DNA from: Streptomyces sp. NRRL F-5630 | Lineage (GTDB): Bacteria > Actinomycetota > Actinomycetes > Streptomycetales > Streptomycetaceae | Length of the DNA stretch: 33,512 nt | Direction of reading: 5' to 3' | Assembly: GCF_000719475.1 (NCBI RefSeq) | Contig: NZ_JOGO01000083.1 | Coordinates: 1 to 33,512, forward strand | Shown: piece after piece, positions 23,336 to 31,595 of the stretch | How positions within the stretch are numbered: the first letter of the stretch is position 1 | Layout: every line of letters starts with the position of its first letter | Translations under genes and position numbers: made by a program | Notes under the pieces: generated by a model | Databases searched by the model: none | What the model saw: only the letters and a program-made list of their open reading frames with translations | What the model was told of the DNA's origin: nothing

Positions 23336-23360
23336 AGCACTCATCGAGTCAGAGTGCCAG
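23334..23360. promoter_or_regulatory. CIRCE-like HrcA operator
   Basis: TTAGCACTC-N9-GAGTGCCAG matches the CIRCE consensus in all of the left arm and 7 of 9 bases of the right. It overlaps the sigma-R -10 by two bases and covers the expected start point, so HrcA could block this promoter. Confidence 0.7.
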
Positions 23361-23370
23361 GAGGAAGCAA

Positions 23371-23694
23371 GTGCCGACGTACCAGTACCAGTGCACCGAG
23401 TGCGGTGAGGGCCTGGAGGCCGTCCAGAAGTTCACGGACGCCTCGCTCACCGAGTGCCCGAACTGCGGGGGCCGCCTGAAGAAGGTCTTCTCCGCCGTCG
23501 GCATCGTCTTCAAGGGCTCGGGCTTCTACCGCAACGACAGCCGGGGGGCGTCGAGCAGCAGCTCGCCCGCGACCAAGCCCTCGACCGGCTCGGACACCGC
23601 CGCGAAGCCCGCGGCGGAGAAGAAGTCGGACGCCGGTTCCAGCTCGTCGAGCAGCAGCTCCTCCAGCAGCAGCTCGCCGGCGCCCGCCGCCTGA
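23371..23694 (+). CDS. FmdB family zinc-ribbon protein
   Basis: 107 aa. The N-terminal half is a classical FmdB zinc ribbon: PTYQYQCTECGEGLE, then ECPNCGGRLKKVFSAVGIVFKGSGFY, with two CxxC pairs. The second half is a disordered Ser/Ala/Lys tail with long Ser runs. GTG 23371 follows AGGAGG. The promoter unites sigma-R and a CIRCE-like site, which fits a role in thiol or protein-folding stress; the molecular function of FmdB proteins remains unclear. Confidence 0.93.
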   Translation: MPTYQYQCTECGEGLEAVQKFTDASLTECPNCGGRLKKVFSAVGIVFKGSGFYRNDSRGASSSSSPATKPSTGSDTAAKPAAEKKSDAGSSSSSSSSSSSSSPAPAA

Positions 23695-24003
23695 GTCCTG
23701 TCGGCAGCTCCTGCCGCGGACGGGTCTGTCCCCCGCAGTGCGGACGGGCCCGTTCCCGTCGCGGTGCGGACATGCCCGCACCCGTGGACAGGGTGTTTCC
23801 GGGTCGCGGACAGGTACGTCACCTGTAGCTCGCGCCTGCGCGCGGCCTCCGGCCTCGGCCGGGATCGCCGACTCCTTCCCTCCTGAGCCGGCCCCGCAGT
23901 GACAGCGACGACCCTTCCGCTTTCCCGTCCGGCCCTGTTCCTCCGCTCCGCCGGAGGGGCGGGGCCGGACCGGTCCCTGATGGTGTCCCGATACTGTGCC
24001 GCC
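23695..24003. other. Gene-free stretch before mtnP
   Basis: No gene is seen. It carries GC-rich short inverted elements and, at its end, TACTGT (23992-23997), which is 6 nt before the mtnP ATG and suggests a leaderless promoter. Confidence 0.45.
23992..23997 (+). promoter_or_regulatory. -10 box of a probable leaderless mtnP promoter
   Basis: TACTGT ends 6 nt before the ATG at 24004. There is no ribosome binding site and no clear -35. Confidence 0.45.
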
Positions 24004-24891
24004 ATGTCGAACACCACCTCCACCCGCCCCGCTGGGCCCGGTGCCGCGGCCTCCTCGGGGCCCCAGGCCGATATCGGGGTCATCGGCGGTTCAGGCTTCT
24101 ACTCCTTTCTCGAAGACGTCACGGAGGTCTCGGTCGAGACTCCGTACGGCCCGCCGAGCGACTCGCTCTTCCTCGGCGAAGTGGCGGGCCGGCAGGTCGC
24201 GTTCCTGCCCCGGCACGGACGTGACCACCACCTGCCGCCCCACCGCATCAACTACCGCGCCAACCTCTGGGCCCTGCGCTCGGTCGGCGTGCGGCAGGTG
24301 GTCGGGCCCTGCGCGGTGGGCGGGCTCAGGCCCGAGTACGGTCCTGGCACCCTGCTCGTTCCCGACCAGTTCGTCGACCGTACGAAGGGCCGGGCCCAGA
24401 CCTACTTCGACGGCGAGCCACGTCCGGACGGCGCCGTGCCGAACGTCGTGCACGTCTCCCCCGCCGATCCGTACTGCCCGACGGGCCGGTCCGTCGCACT
24501 CACCACGGCCAGGCGGCACGACTGGGACGCGGTGGACGGCGGAACGCTCGTCGTGGTGGAGGGTCCGCGGTTCTCCACCCGTGCCGAGTCACGCTGGCAC
24601 GCGGCGCAGGGCTGGTCGGTGGTCGGGATGACCGGGCATCCGGAGGCGATGCTCGCTCGTGAACTGGAGCTCTGCTACACCTCGTTGACGCTGGTCACCG
24701 ACCTGGACGCGGGCACCGAGACAGGGGAGGGCGTCTCGCACCAGGATGTGCTGCAGGTCTTCGCGGCGAACGTCGACCGACTGCGGACGGTCCTTTTCGA
24801 CGTCGTGGCAGATCTTCCGGCTACGGAGGACCGGGCCTGCCTGTGCACGAAGGCCCTCGGGGGATGGGACCCCGGGTTCGCGTTGCCGTAA
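24004..24891 (+). CDS. mtnP: S-methyl-5'-thioadenosine phosphorylase
   Basis: 295 aa. It splits methylthioadenosine with phosphate into adenine and methylthioribose-1-phosphate in methionine salvage and polyamine clean-up. Phosphate-site motif GVIGGSGFYSFL (about 24-35), then FLPRHGRDHHLPPHRINYRAN, VVVEGPRFSTRAESR and a substrate-site segment GMTGHPEAMLARELELCYTS. The last differs from the MTTVPE form of animal enzymes but fits actinobacterial members. ATG at 24004 has no Shine-Dalgarno. Purine nucleoside phosphorylase activity on other substrates cannot be excluded. Confidence 0.93.
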   Translation: MSNTTSTRPAGPGAAASSGPQADIGVIGGSGFYSFLEDVTEVSVETPYGPPSDSLFLGEVAGRQVAFLPRHGRDHHLPPHRINYRANLWALRSVGVRQVVGPCAVGGLRPEYGPGTLLVPDQFVDRTKGRAQTYFDGEPRPDGAVPNVVHVSPADPYCPTGRSVALTTARRHDWDAVDGGTLVVVEGPRFSTRAESRWHAAQGWSVVGMTGHPEAMLARELELCYTSLTLVTDLDAGTETGEGVSHQDVLQVFAANVDRLRTVLFDVVADLPATEDRACLCTKALGGWDPGFALP

Positions 24892-24951
24892 CCGTAGAAC
24901 ACCTCGGGCGGTACGTGTCGAATCGGAGGAAAAGCGATCACTCGTTCGGGT

Positions 24952-24985
24952 TGTGGATATCTCGGCAACCCCCGAGTTATCCACA
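24952..24985. promoter_or_regulatory. Hairpin formed by two inverted DnaA boxes
   Basis: Arms 24952-24965 and 24972-24985 pair over 14 bp with one mismatch around a 6-nt loop. The right arm ends in a perfect DnaA box TTATCCACA (24977-24985); the left begins with TGTGGATAT, the same box inverted with one change. It may be a terminator for mtnP, a DnaA-binding site, or both. Confidence 0.6.
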
Positions 24986-25129
24986 GGCGTTCATCGAGTG
25001 TCGGTCGCCTCCGGCAGGGTGTGCTTGTCCGTTTCGTACTGGCGCTCGGCCGGTCGCGCGGCGGACGCGGTGGTGGCACGTCCCGTGTCACCACCGGGCC
25101 CACCCCTGCGTACGAACGGACCTTCCGCC

Positions 25130-26029
25130 ATGCCGCATACGCCTCCCGGCCTCCTCTCCTTCCTGCCTGGCGATCCCGCTGGGGCTCAACACGAGCGGGA
25201 TCGGACTCCGCACGTGCCCGCACAGGGGCCGCACGAAGTGACACCCGTCCGGCACGAGTTCCATGGCCACGAGATCCTCGGGCAGGGCCTCGCAAAGTAC
25301 GAGTCCGTGGGGCACGAGCTCTCGGGCCACGGCTTTTCGGGTCACGAGGCCCACGGTCAGGACAGAGACGGCGCCGGGTACGGCGGCGGTACGGGGACGG
25401 GACCGCCGGGCCGCGAAGTACCGCCGACTGGCACCGTCCCGCTCTTCCCTCCGCTACCCGTACGACGTGCGGGTGTGGGGCGGTGGTGGCCTGGGCGCCC
25501 ACCGGGCCGGGGTCTGGTGCTCGCGCTCCTCGCGCTCTGCGGCGGCCTCCTCCTTGCCGTGCCTTCGGCGGGGGCCGATGCTCCGGCGGCGAAGGCCGCC
25601 TCCGGGGCGGGACGCGCCAAGGCCCACGGGCCACGGCACACGGCGGCCGACCGGCGCTCCGTGCGCACCGCGGTGCGGATCGCGGAGCCCGCGGGTCTGC
25701 GCCTGGTACGGCCCGGGGACCGGGTGGACGTGATCGCGGTGAAGCGTACGGGCCCACGCGCGGCCCACGTCGTGGTGGCCGGAGCACGGGTTGTCGCCCT
25801 TCCGCGCCCGCCTGAGTCCACGCCTTCGCCATCCGGGGGTACGACGGCGCCCCTCCCGGGTCCGTCGCCGGAGAGCGCCGAGACGGGGGTTTGGCCGGGG
25901 GCCGACGCGGAAACGCGCTGGGACGCGACGGATTCCGGTGCCGTCGTCGTGCTCACGGTGCCGCGCGCCTCGGCGGTGGAACTCGCCGCGGCGTCCGCCT
26001 CCTCCGCGCTGGCGGTGGTCGCATGCTGA
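25130..26029 (+). CDS. RcpC/CpaB-like SAF-domain protein
   Basis: About 299 aa from ATG 25130, with a weak start signal; a later start is possible. The first 130 residues are His/Gly/Glu-rich and include repeated Gly-His-Glu motifs (GHELSGHGFSGHE). One membrane segment (LVLALLALCGGLLLAV, about 125-140) leads to an outside SAF domain: RLVRPGDRVDVIAV, AHVVVAGARVVAL, and the closing VVVLTVPRASAVELAAAS. In tad pilus systems such domains belong to CpaB/RcpC, a channel-associated assembly protein. No other pilus gene is near, so its job here is open. mscL lies 213 bp downstream. Confidence 0.8.
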   Translation: MPHTPPGLLSFLPGDPAGAQHERDRTPHVPAQGPHEVTPVRHEFHGHEILGQGLAKYESVGHELSGHGFSGHEAHGQDRDGAGYGGGTGTGPPGREVPPTGTVPLFPPLPVRRAGVGRWWPGRPPGRGLVLALLALCGGLLLAVPSAGADAPAAKAASGAGRAKAHGPRHTAADRRSVRTAVRIAEPAGLRLVRPGDRVDVIAVKRTGPRAAHVVVAGARVVALPRPPESTPSPSGGTTAPLPGPSPESAETGVWPGADAETRWDATDSGAVVVLTVPRASAVELAAASASSALAVVAC

Positions 26030-26242
26030 GGACCCTGATCCGGAAGGTGTCCGGAGTGCTGCTTGCGCTCCGGGGCCGCGGCGGAAAGCGGGGCCGGGGT
26101 TGCGGATCCGTACACGAGACAGCGGACCGGGCCGTGTCAAGTCCCTCGATGGGGGGAGGCAATTGGACAAGGACCGGGACGGATGTCGTAGGTTGCGAGA
26201 CTGTTTGCACCGCACAACATCCGCATACGGAAAGGTCCTTGG

Positions 26243-26815
26243 GTGAGCGAGAACAGCAAGCCTGGTGTGTGGGAAGGCTTCAAGTCGTTCCTCATGCGCG
26301 GCAATGTCATCGACCTCGCGGTCGCCGTGGTCATCGGGGCCGCCTTCACGAACATCGTCAACGCGGTGGTCAAGGGCGTCATCAACCCGGTGGTCGGCGC
26401 CTTCGGGACGCAGGACCTGGACCAGTACAGCTACTGCCTGCAAAGCCCCTGCGAGCCGGCGCACGGTGGCAGGGAGGCCGAGGGCATCCAGATCATGTGG
26501 GGCACGGTCCTCAGCGCGGCCCTCACCTTCCTGATCACTGCGGCCGTCGTGTACTTCCTGATGGTGCTGCCCATGTCGCGCTACCTGGCGCGGCTGGCGG
26601 CCCGCCGCGAGGCGAAGTACGGCGCACCCGAGGTGCCGGCCTCGGAGCTGGACGTCCTGAAGGACATCAGGGACGAGCTCGTCGCCGCCCGGATCGCCCG
26701 CGGCGAGTCCGCGCCGAACGGGCCGGCGGCGCCCGGGGCGACCGCCGCACCGCCGCAGGAAGGGCCGGGAGCACAGGAAGGCCCGTCAGGGGGCCAAGGG
26801 CCCACGAAGGGCTGA
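26243..26815 (+). CDS. mscL: Large-conductance mechanosensitive channel MscL
   Basis: 190 aa. It opens under high membrane tension to release solutes after osmotic downshock. The N-terminal amphipathic helix and first membrane helix (GFKSFLMRGNVIDLAVAVV then IGAAFTNIVNAVVKG) are followed by a periplasmic loop with two Cys residues. The second helix (LSAALTFLITAAVVYFLMVL) leads to the charged C-terminal bundle. A Pro/Gly-rich tail of about 40 residues is extra. GTG at 26243 follows GGAAAGG. TTGGAC near 26163 and TAGGTT near 26189 could form its promoter, with a long 20-bp spacer. Confidence 0.96.
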   Translation: MSENSKPGVWEGFKSFLMRGNVIDLAVAVVIGAAFTNIVNAVVKGVINPVVGAFGTQDLDQYSYCLQSPCEPAHGGREAEGIQIMWGTVLSAALTFLITAAVVYFLMVLPMSRYLARLAARREAKYGAPEVPASELDVLKDIRDELVAARIARGESAPNGPAAPGATAAPPQEGPGAQEGPSGGQGPTKG

Positions 26816-26859
26816 GCCGCGTACCGCGGCGCGCGGCCGGGTCTCGGGACCGCTTCCGG

Positions 26860-27336
26860 TCAGATGTGGTGCGGGGGCTTTTCGTCGAGGAAGCGGGCCA
26901 GGTCGGCCGCCGAACCACCACGCGGCACCGGGCGGTCGCCCCACCCCCGGTCGGAGTCGTCACCGCCCCGCCCGTAGAGCGGGTCGTCGAAGACCAGGCG
27001 CGCCTTGGCCCGCCGGAGACGGGCCGTCTCCGCGTCTTCCGGAAGGGCCGCCATCGTTTCCGCGCCCACCTCTTCCGTACCCGCGTCCGGGGCAGCCACG
27101 GCCGCTTCGCCGGGGGCCGCGGCGACCTGGGGAGTCTGAGCCGTCTCGCCCTCCGCCGGACTGGGCGTCACAGTCGTCGCCAGGCCGGACGTCTCAGTCC
27201 CAGGGGAGCCGGAGGTCTCAGTTTCCGCCGAGCCGCCGGACGGCTCAGTCCTCGCCGGGCCGGGCGTCTCGGCCTCCGCCGGGCCCGGGAGGGGCCGCGG
27301 GGAAGGACTGGCCATCGGCTCGGGGGTTTCGCTCAT
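26860..27336 (-). CDS. Conserved actinobacterial hypothetical protein
   Basis: 158 aa from ATG 27336 with GGGGGA directly before it. The first 110 residues are a low-complexity Pro/Thr/Glu/Ser-rich stretch. The C-terminus looks conserved: ARLVFDDPLYGRGGDDSDRG followed by a segment ending DLARFLDEKPPHH. No domain or function is known to me. It converges with mscL across a 44-bp GC-rich gap. Confidence 0.65.
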   Translation of the reverse strand: MSETPEPMASPSPRPLPGPAEAETPGPARTEPSGGSAETETSGSPGTETSGLATTVTPSPAEGETAQTPQVAAAPGEAAVAAPDAGTEEVGAETMAALPEDAETARLRRAKARLVFDDPLYGRGGDDSDRGWGDRPVPRGGSAADLARFLDEKPPHHI

Positions 27337-27984
27337 TCCCCCAGCGTACGTCCGTGCTCCGGTTTCCCGGCGGGCGAGCGGTACGGGACAGAGGGGAGCA
27401 CGCACAGGAGGTCTGGGCTCAGGGGCGCCGATGAGCGGGCCAGTCGGACCGCATCTCATACGGGGCTGCGTGCGGGTCCTCATGGGGGCGCTCGCGCCCG
27501 CTCCGGCGCCCCCAGGGCCGCCTTGGCGCTCCGTGCGCACGTCCTCACCACCCGGATGCCGCACCACCACCCTGCGACCCGTGCCGGTCACGGACGCGCC
27601 GGGCCGCGCAACCGTGCCCCGACGTGCACCCCACCGGGGCGCCGCGCGGCTCCCCGGGCGCAGCCCTTACCGCCCTTACCCGGTCGGTCGGGGACACAGC
27701 GGAAGGGGGAGTCGGCGTGCTAGGCGGCGCCGCGCGGGTTTGAGCGGCGGGGGCAACCCTTTGGATGGACGAGGCGTCAGTTTCCGTACAAGCGTGCCGT
27801 CTTCCGCCTCGGCGGCACTTGGCGCTACCTTCCGAGCGTCGCTTCCGGATTCGGAGCTTACGACGAGGGACGCGCGGAACTTTCCGCGACCTTCGTTCGT
27901 TTTCACGATTCCCGGACATGATGTCCAACCATAGGGCTACGGTATGCACCCACGAGGTGACATGCAGCAACGCCGGGAGATGCC
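27337..27984. other. 648-bp gene-free stretch
   Basis: No frame looks like a Streptomyces gene. A terminator-like hairpin with 9-bp arms TGGGGGCGC/GCGCCCCCA lies at 27483-27514. A 13-bp palindrome GGACATGATGTCC lies at 27914-27926, followed by TACGGT (27938-27943) as a possible -10 for the DUF6227 gene. The middle part (about 27750-27900) has lower GC and could hold a small RNA. Confidence 0.45.
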
Positions 27985-28719
27985 TTGAGCGTTCCGTACG
28001 AGACACCTGAGTCGCCGGAGAACCCCCTCATGCGACTGCTTGGACGCGCCCTCAACTCATTCGAACTGCCCGATGAGATCCTCTCTCGGCTCGACTCCGC
28101 ACTCGCCCACGACACCTCCCTGCACTCGGCCCACCACACGGCCACGCTGCACCAGGAGACCTACCGCCACTGCTGGTTGCTTCCCGATGGCAGCGATCTC
28201 ACCCTGTGGGAGATCACGCGGAGGGGCGTCCCCGGGGACGAGACGCTCCACGAGGTCTACGCGGACGCCGAGGAGGCCAGGGTGGCCGCGTCGCGCGCGC
28301 CCTTCGGGCCGACGGAGTGGCACACACTGCCGTCCGGCATCGACCACTCCGCCGCCGACCTGATCGCCGAGGAATCCGTCCCGCGCCGCGAATACGTCCC
28401 TGACAACTCAGCGGACCACGCCCGTCGGCTGCTGCGCCGGGCCGAGAACGAGGACTGCCCGCGCGAGGACATCGCCGACCTTCTGCGGAACGCCTTCGCG
28501 CACGAGATCACCCAGGCGTTCACGCGCCCGGGCCTGCGGGCCACAGCGGGCATCGGCTTCGCGCTCTACGAGCACGCGTTCCTCCTCCTGGACGGGACCG
28601 AGGTCTCCCTGTGGGAGGTCGAGCACACGGCGACGCCCGACCGGCGCCACATGTGCGAGGTCTACGAGACGGAAGGGGAGGCGCACGAGGCGATGGAGCG
28701 CCGCGCTCGCGTGCTCTGA
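27985..28719 (+). CDS. DUF6227 family protein
   Basis: 244 aa from a TTG start at 27985 with GGGAGA upstream. It shows two related halves, each with a Tyr/Phe-rich segment and a Trp-Glu motif: HCWLLPDGSDLTLWEITR (about 55-72) and AFLLLDGTEVSLWEVEHT (about 197-214). Each is followed by an Asp/Glu-rich VYAD or VYET helix. This internal duplication is characteristic of a Streptomyces family annotated DUF6227. It is cytoplasmic and of unknown function. Confidence 0.85.
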   Translation: MSVPYETPESPENPLMRLLGRALNSFELPDEILSRLDSALAHDTSLHSAHHTATLHQETYRHCWLLPDGSDLTLWEITRRGVPGDETLHEVYADAEEARVAASRAPFGPTEWHTLPSGIDHSAADLIAEESVPRREYVPDNSADHARRLLRRAENEDCPREDIADLLRNAFAHEITQAFTRPGLRATAGIGFALYEHAFLLLDGTEVSLWEVEHTATPDRRHMCEVYETEGEAHEAMERRARVL

Positions 28720-29240
28720 CGGGGGCGGTCGGCCGTCCCGAGCCGACCTTCACCCGGACCCGGGCCGCCGGGACACGGGAAGCGGACGGCGTGCGGGAGC
28801 GTAGAGACCGATTCCCCCGGGGGTCGGGGCTTCAACGCGGGGCCGCCTTCTCCTGGGGCCCAGCCCCTCAGCGCCGGGCCAGTCCCTCCACGCGGGCTCG
28901 TCCCTCGCGCCCAGCATCGGGCCAGCCCCTTCACATGGCTCGACCTCTCGCGCCGGGCCGACCCCTCCGCGCGGGCTCGGCCCTCCTCAGCGCGAGGCTG
29001 GCTCCTCCACGCTGCACCGGCCCTTCGGCGCCAGGGCGACCCTCAGCGCCGCGCTGGCCCTCCGCGCGAGCTCGCCCCAAGCGCCGGGGCAGGCCCCTCC
29101 GGGCAGCTCAGCCCGAGCGGGACGACAACAGGCGACAGCATCTGCATCGGCCGGGCGGTCGCGCGCAGGCAGGCCCGGGCCCGCTGATACGACGCCCACC
29201 TCGGGGCCACCCGCCGGGGCTCCTCACCCCGCGAACGCCT
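28720..29240. repeat. Gene-poor DNA with degenerate GC-rich repeats
   Basis: Between about 28850 and 29130 short elements recur imperfectly, built on GGGCCAGTCCCTC, CTCAGCGCCGGGC and CGCGCGGGCTCG. They read equally badly in all frames. Such degenerate blocks are common in Streptomyces spacers. No gene is supported. Confidence 0.5.
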
Positions 29241-29522
29241 TCAGCCGCGCCCTTCGAGGCGCTGGACGAGGCCCGCGAAGGCGGCGCGTTCGGCGGGGGT
29301 GAGTTCGACGCTCTCCGAGGCGGGGACGGACTGGCGCGGTATCCGTGGGCGTCGCGTGCCGACGGAAGCCAGCGTAGGGGCGGTGCGCGGGGAGGCGGGC
29401 TCGGCGCCCCGTGCCCCACGTACTCCGCGCGAACCGCGGGCGAGCCCAACGGCCCAGGCGACCGCCGCCGTTACCAGGGCGGCCACCCCGACCTGCTGCA
29501 TGACCGATACGTGCTGAGGCAT
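29241..29522 (-). CDS. Small single-pass membrane protein
   Basis: 93 aa from ATG 29522. One hydrophobic helix near the start (QVGVAALVTAAVAWAVGLA, about 9-27) is followed by a basic linker and a C-terminal helix VELTPAERAAFAGLVQRLEG. No family is recognised. It is monocistronic, upstream of nothing on its strand, and the start has only a weak GAAG. Confidence 0.6.
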   Translation of the reverse strand: MPQHVSVMQQVGVAALVTAAVAWAVGLARGSRGVRGARGAEPASPRTAPTLASVGTRRPRIPRQSVPASESVELTPAERAAFAGLVQRLEGRG

Positions 29523-29680
29523 GGCTTCAGTAGACCTCACTCCACCGGACCAATGAGAGGAAAAACGGATTCTTTCTCCCGAAGTGACGCATCTCCTACG
29601 TCACTTCTGCCCAGGTTCGCCCCGTCGCACGCGCACTCACGCCTCCTCGCGCTTTCGCGTCCACCGCCCCATGGCACGCC

Positions 29681-29712
29681 GAAGGGCCCGTGCCTCGCGG
29701 CTCGGGCCCTTC
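29681..29712. terminator. Terminator behind hrdD
   Basis: 10-bp arms GAAGGGCCCG/CGGGCCCTTC with a 12-nt loop, 49 bp past the hrdD stop. Confidence 0.8.
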
Positions 29713-29760
29713 CGGTACGCCCCGGGGTGCGGGCGGGCGGCTGGCGGCGGTCCGTGTCCT

Positions 29761-30786
29761 TTACGCCGCCGCGTCGAAGCCGGTGTCGTGCGCCAGCTTC
29801 TTCAGTTCGAGCAGGGCGTGCTTCTCGATCTGGCGGATGCGCTCCCGGGTGAGGCCGTGCTGCTTGCCGACCTCGGTCAGGGTGCGCTCGCGGCCGTCCT
29901 CGATGCCGTAGCGCATCTTGATGATGGAGGCGGTGCGCTCGTCGAGCCGGCCGATCAGCTCGTCCAGCTCCTCGCTGCGCAGCAGCGTCATCACGGACTG
30001 CTCCGGGGAGACCGCGGAGGTGTCCTCCAGGAGGTCACCGAACTGGGTGTCGCCCTCGTCGTCCACGGACATGTTCAGCGAGACGGGGTCGCGTGCCCAG
30101 TCGAGGACGTCGGAGACGCGCTCGGGCGTCGAGCCCAGCTCGGCGGCGATCTCGGCGTGCTCCGGGTCGCGGCCGTGCTCGCGGTTGAACTCGCGCTGCA
30201 CCCGGCGGATGCGGCCCAGCTCCTCCACGAGGTGGACGGGCAGCCGGATGGTGCGCGACTGGTCGGCGATGGACCGGGTGATGGCCTGCCGGATCCACCA
30301 CGTCGCGTACGTGGAGAACTTGAAGCCCTTGCGGTAGTCGAACTTCTCGACCGCGCGCACCAGACCCGCGTTCCCCTCCTGGATCAGGTCGAGGAGCGGC
30401 AGTCCGGCACGCGGATAGCGCCGGGCCACGGCGACGACGAGTCGCAGGTTGGACCGGATGAAGACATCCTTGGCCCGCTCGCTCGCTTCCCAAAGGGCTT
30501 CGAGCTCCTCGCGGGACGCCTCGTTCCTGGTGTCGGTCTCTCCGTCGAGGACCTGGCGCGCGAAGACGCCCGCCTCGATGGTCTGCGAGAGCTCGACCTC
30601 CTTGGCGGCGTCCAGCAGCGGCGTACGGGCTATCTCGTCGAGGTACATGCCGACCAGGTCGCGGTCGGCTATCTCCCCGCTCGTGGAGCGGGCACCCCTG
30701 GAACCCCGGGTCTCCCCGGAGCCCGAAGCCTGGGAGGCGCCGCTCCCGGTGGCGGACTGACGACGGGCGACGGCACGGGTTGCCAT
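29761..30786 (-). CDS. hrdD: Group 2 RNA polymerase sigma factor, HrdD type
   Basis: 341 aa. Regions in order are 1.2 (DLVGMYLDEIARTPLLDAAK), 2 (FIRSNLRLVVAVARRY, LDLIQEGNAGLVRAVEKFDY, FSTYATWWIRQAITRSI), 3 (RLPVHLVEELGRIRRVQREF) and 4 (ERTLTEVGKQHGLTRERIRQ, IEKHALLELKKLAH). Length and the MATRAVARRQS N-terminus fit HrdD better than HrdA or HrdC, and there is no long region 1.1 as in HrdB. The ATG at 30786 has AAGGGAG upstream. A perfect sigma-R promoter lies about 110 bp upstream; hrdD is a known sigma-R target in S. coelicolor. Confidence 0.95.
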   Translation of the reverse strand: MATRAVARRQSATGSGASQASGSGETRGSRGARSTSGEIADRDLVGMYLDEIARTPLLDAAKEVELSQTIEAGVFARQVLDGETDTRNEASREELEALWEASERAKDVFIRSNLRLVVAVARRYPRAGLPLLDLIQEGNAGLVRAVEKFDYRKGFKFSTYATWWIRQAITRSIADQSRTIRLPVHLVEELGRIRRVQREFNREHGRDPEHAEIAAELGSTPERVSDVLDWARDPVSLNMSVDDEGDTQFGDLLEDTSAVSPEQSVMTLLRSEELDELIGRLDERTASIIKMRYGIEDGRERTLTEVGKQHGLTRERIRQIEKHALLELKKLAHDTGFDAAA

Positions 30787-30897
30787 GCGTGCTCCCTTGC
30801 GATGGTGGGTGGACGTACTCCCTGTCGGATGCCGCACTCGGCACGCTCTCGCGCGGAAGTGCTTCACCCTCGCGGGTGCCCGGCATCTGTGGGAAAC

Positions 30898-30924
30898 AAC
30901 GACTGGAAACAGGACAGAATTCCC
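30898..30924 (-). promoter_or_regulatory. Sigma-R promoter of hrdD
   Basis: On the minus strand GGGAAT (30924-30919), 18 bp, GTT (30900-30898). This is a perfect match to the thiol-stress sigma-R consensus; the leader would be about 105 nt. Confidence 0.85.
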
Positions 30925-30984
30925 AGGGAGCGCATCAATCTTCGGGATCATGCAGTACCCTGTCGCGCCACAGAGGGAGGGAAC

Positions 30985-31518
30985 GTGCCGGAATCCGGCG
31001 AAAAGGTGCAGGTCAGGGCGGGGCGCGAGGAGGACCTTCCGCAGCTCACAGAGATCTACAACCACTATGTGAGAGAGACGCCGATCACGTTCGACACGGT
31101 TCCGTTCACTCCCGATCAGCGCCTGGAGTGGTTCCGCGCTCACCCGACCGGCGGCCCGCACCGGCTCCTCGTCGCCCACGCGCCAGGCCGGCCGGAGGGG
31201 ACGGACGTGCTCGGTTACGCGACGAGCGGTGCGCTCCGCAGCAAACCGGCCTACGCGACGTCCGTGGAGGTCAGCGTCTACTGCCGGCCCGGAGAGGCTG
31301 GTCACGGGCTGGGCACGCTGCTGTACACGGCGTTGTTCGCGTGCCTCGCGGGTGAGGACGTCCACCGCGCCTACGCCGGGATCGCCCTGCCGAATCCGGC
31401 CTCGCTCGCGCTCCACGACCGCTTCGGGTTCCGGCATGTGGGCACGTACGGGGAGGTGGGGAGGAAGTTCGGGCGCTACTGGGACGTGGCGTGGTACGAG
31501 AAGGACCTCGGGCGGTAG
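30985..31518 (+). CDS. GNAT acetyltransferase, phosphinothricin acetyltransferase-like
   Basis: 177 aa. The Pat/Bar-type landmarks are VRAGREEDLPQLTEIYNHYV then TPITFDTVPFTPDQRLEWF, GYATSGALRSKPAYATSVEV, the acetyl-CoA loop GEAGHGLGTLLYTAL, and the end FGFRHVGTYGEVGRKFGRYW. Family members acetylate phosphinothricin, methionine sulfoximine or related amino acids. The GTG at 30985 has GAGGGAGG upstream. It diverges from hrdD; TACCCT at 30956-30961 may be its -10. Confidence 0.92.
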   Translation: MPESGEKVQVRAGREEDLPQLTEIYNHYVRETPITFDTVPFTPDQRLEWFRAHPTGGPHRLLVAHAPGRPEGTDVLGYATSGALRSKPAYATSVEVSVYCRPGEAGHGLGTLLYTALFACLAGEDVHRAYAGIALPNPASLALHDRFGFRHVGTYGEVGRKFGRYWDVAWYEKDLGR

Positions 31519-31527
31519 CGCGTTCCG

Positions 31528-31583
31528 CGGGCGGGGGCGGTGCGCGGTCCGCCGTGGCGACCTGCGCCTCGCACCCCCGCCCG
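31528..31583. terminator. Probable bidirectional terminator
   Basis: Arms CGGGCGGGGG (31528-31537) and CCCCCGCCCG (31574-31583), with further pairing inward (GTGCG/CGCAC), between two convergent genes. Confidence 0.6.
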
Positions 31584-31595
31584 GAGGGGGCGCGG

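Noticed and set aside
27545..28006. A minus-strand frame of 153 residues in the gene-free stretch
   Set aside because: Basic, low-complexity, no recognisable start signal, no family resemblance and poor third-position GC.
28611..29852. A long plus-strand frame of 413 residues
   Set aside because: It crosses the DUF6227 gene end and repeat DNA, has no ribosome binding site and only low-complexity content.
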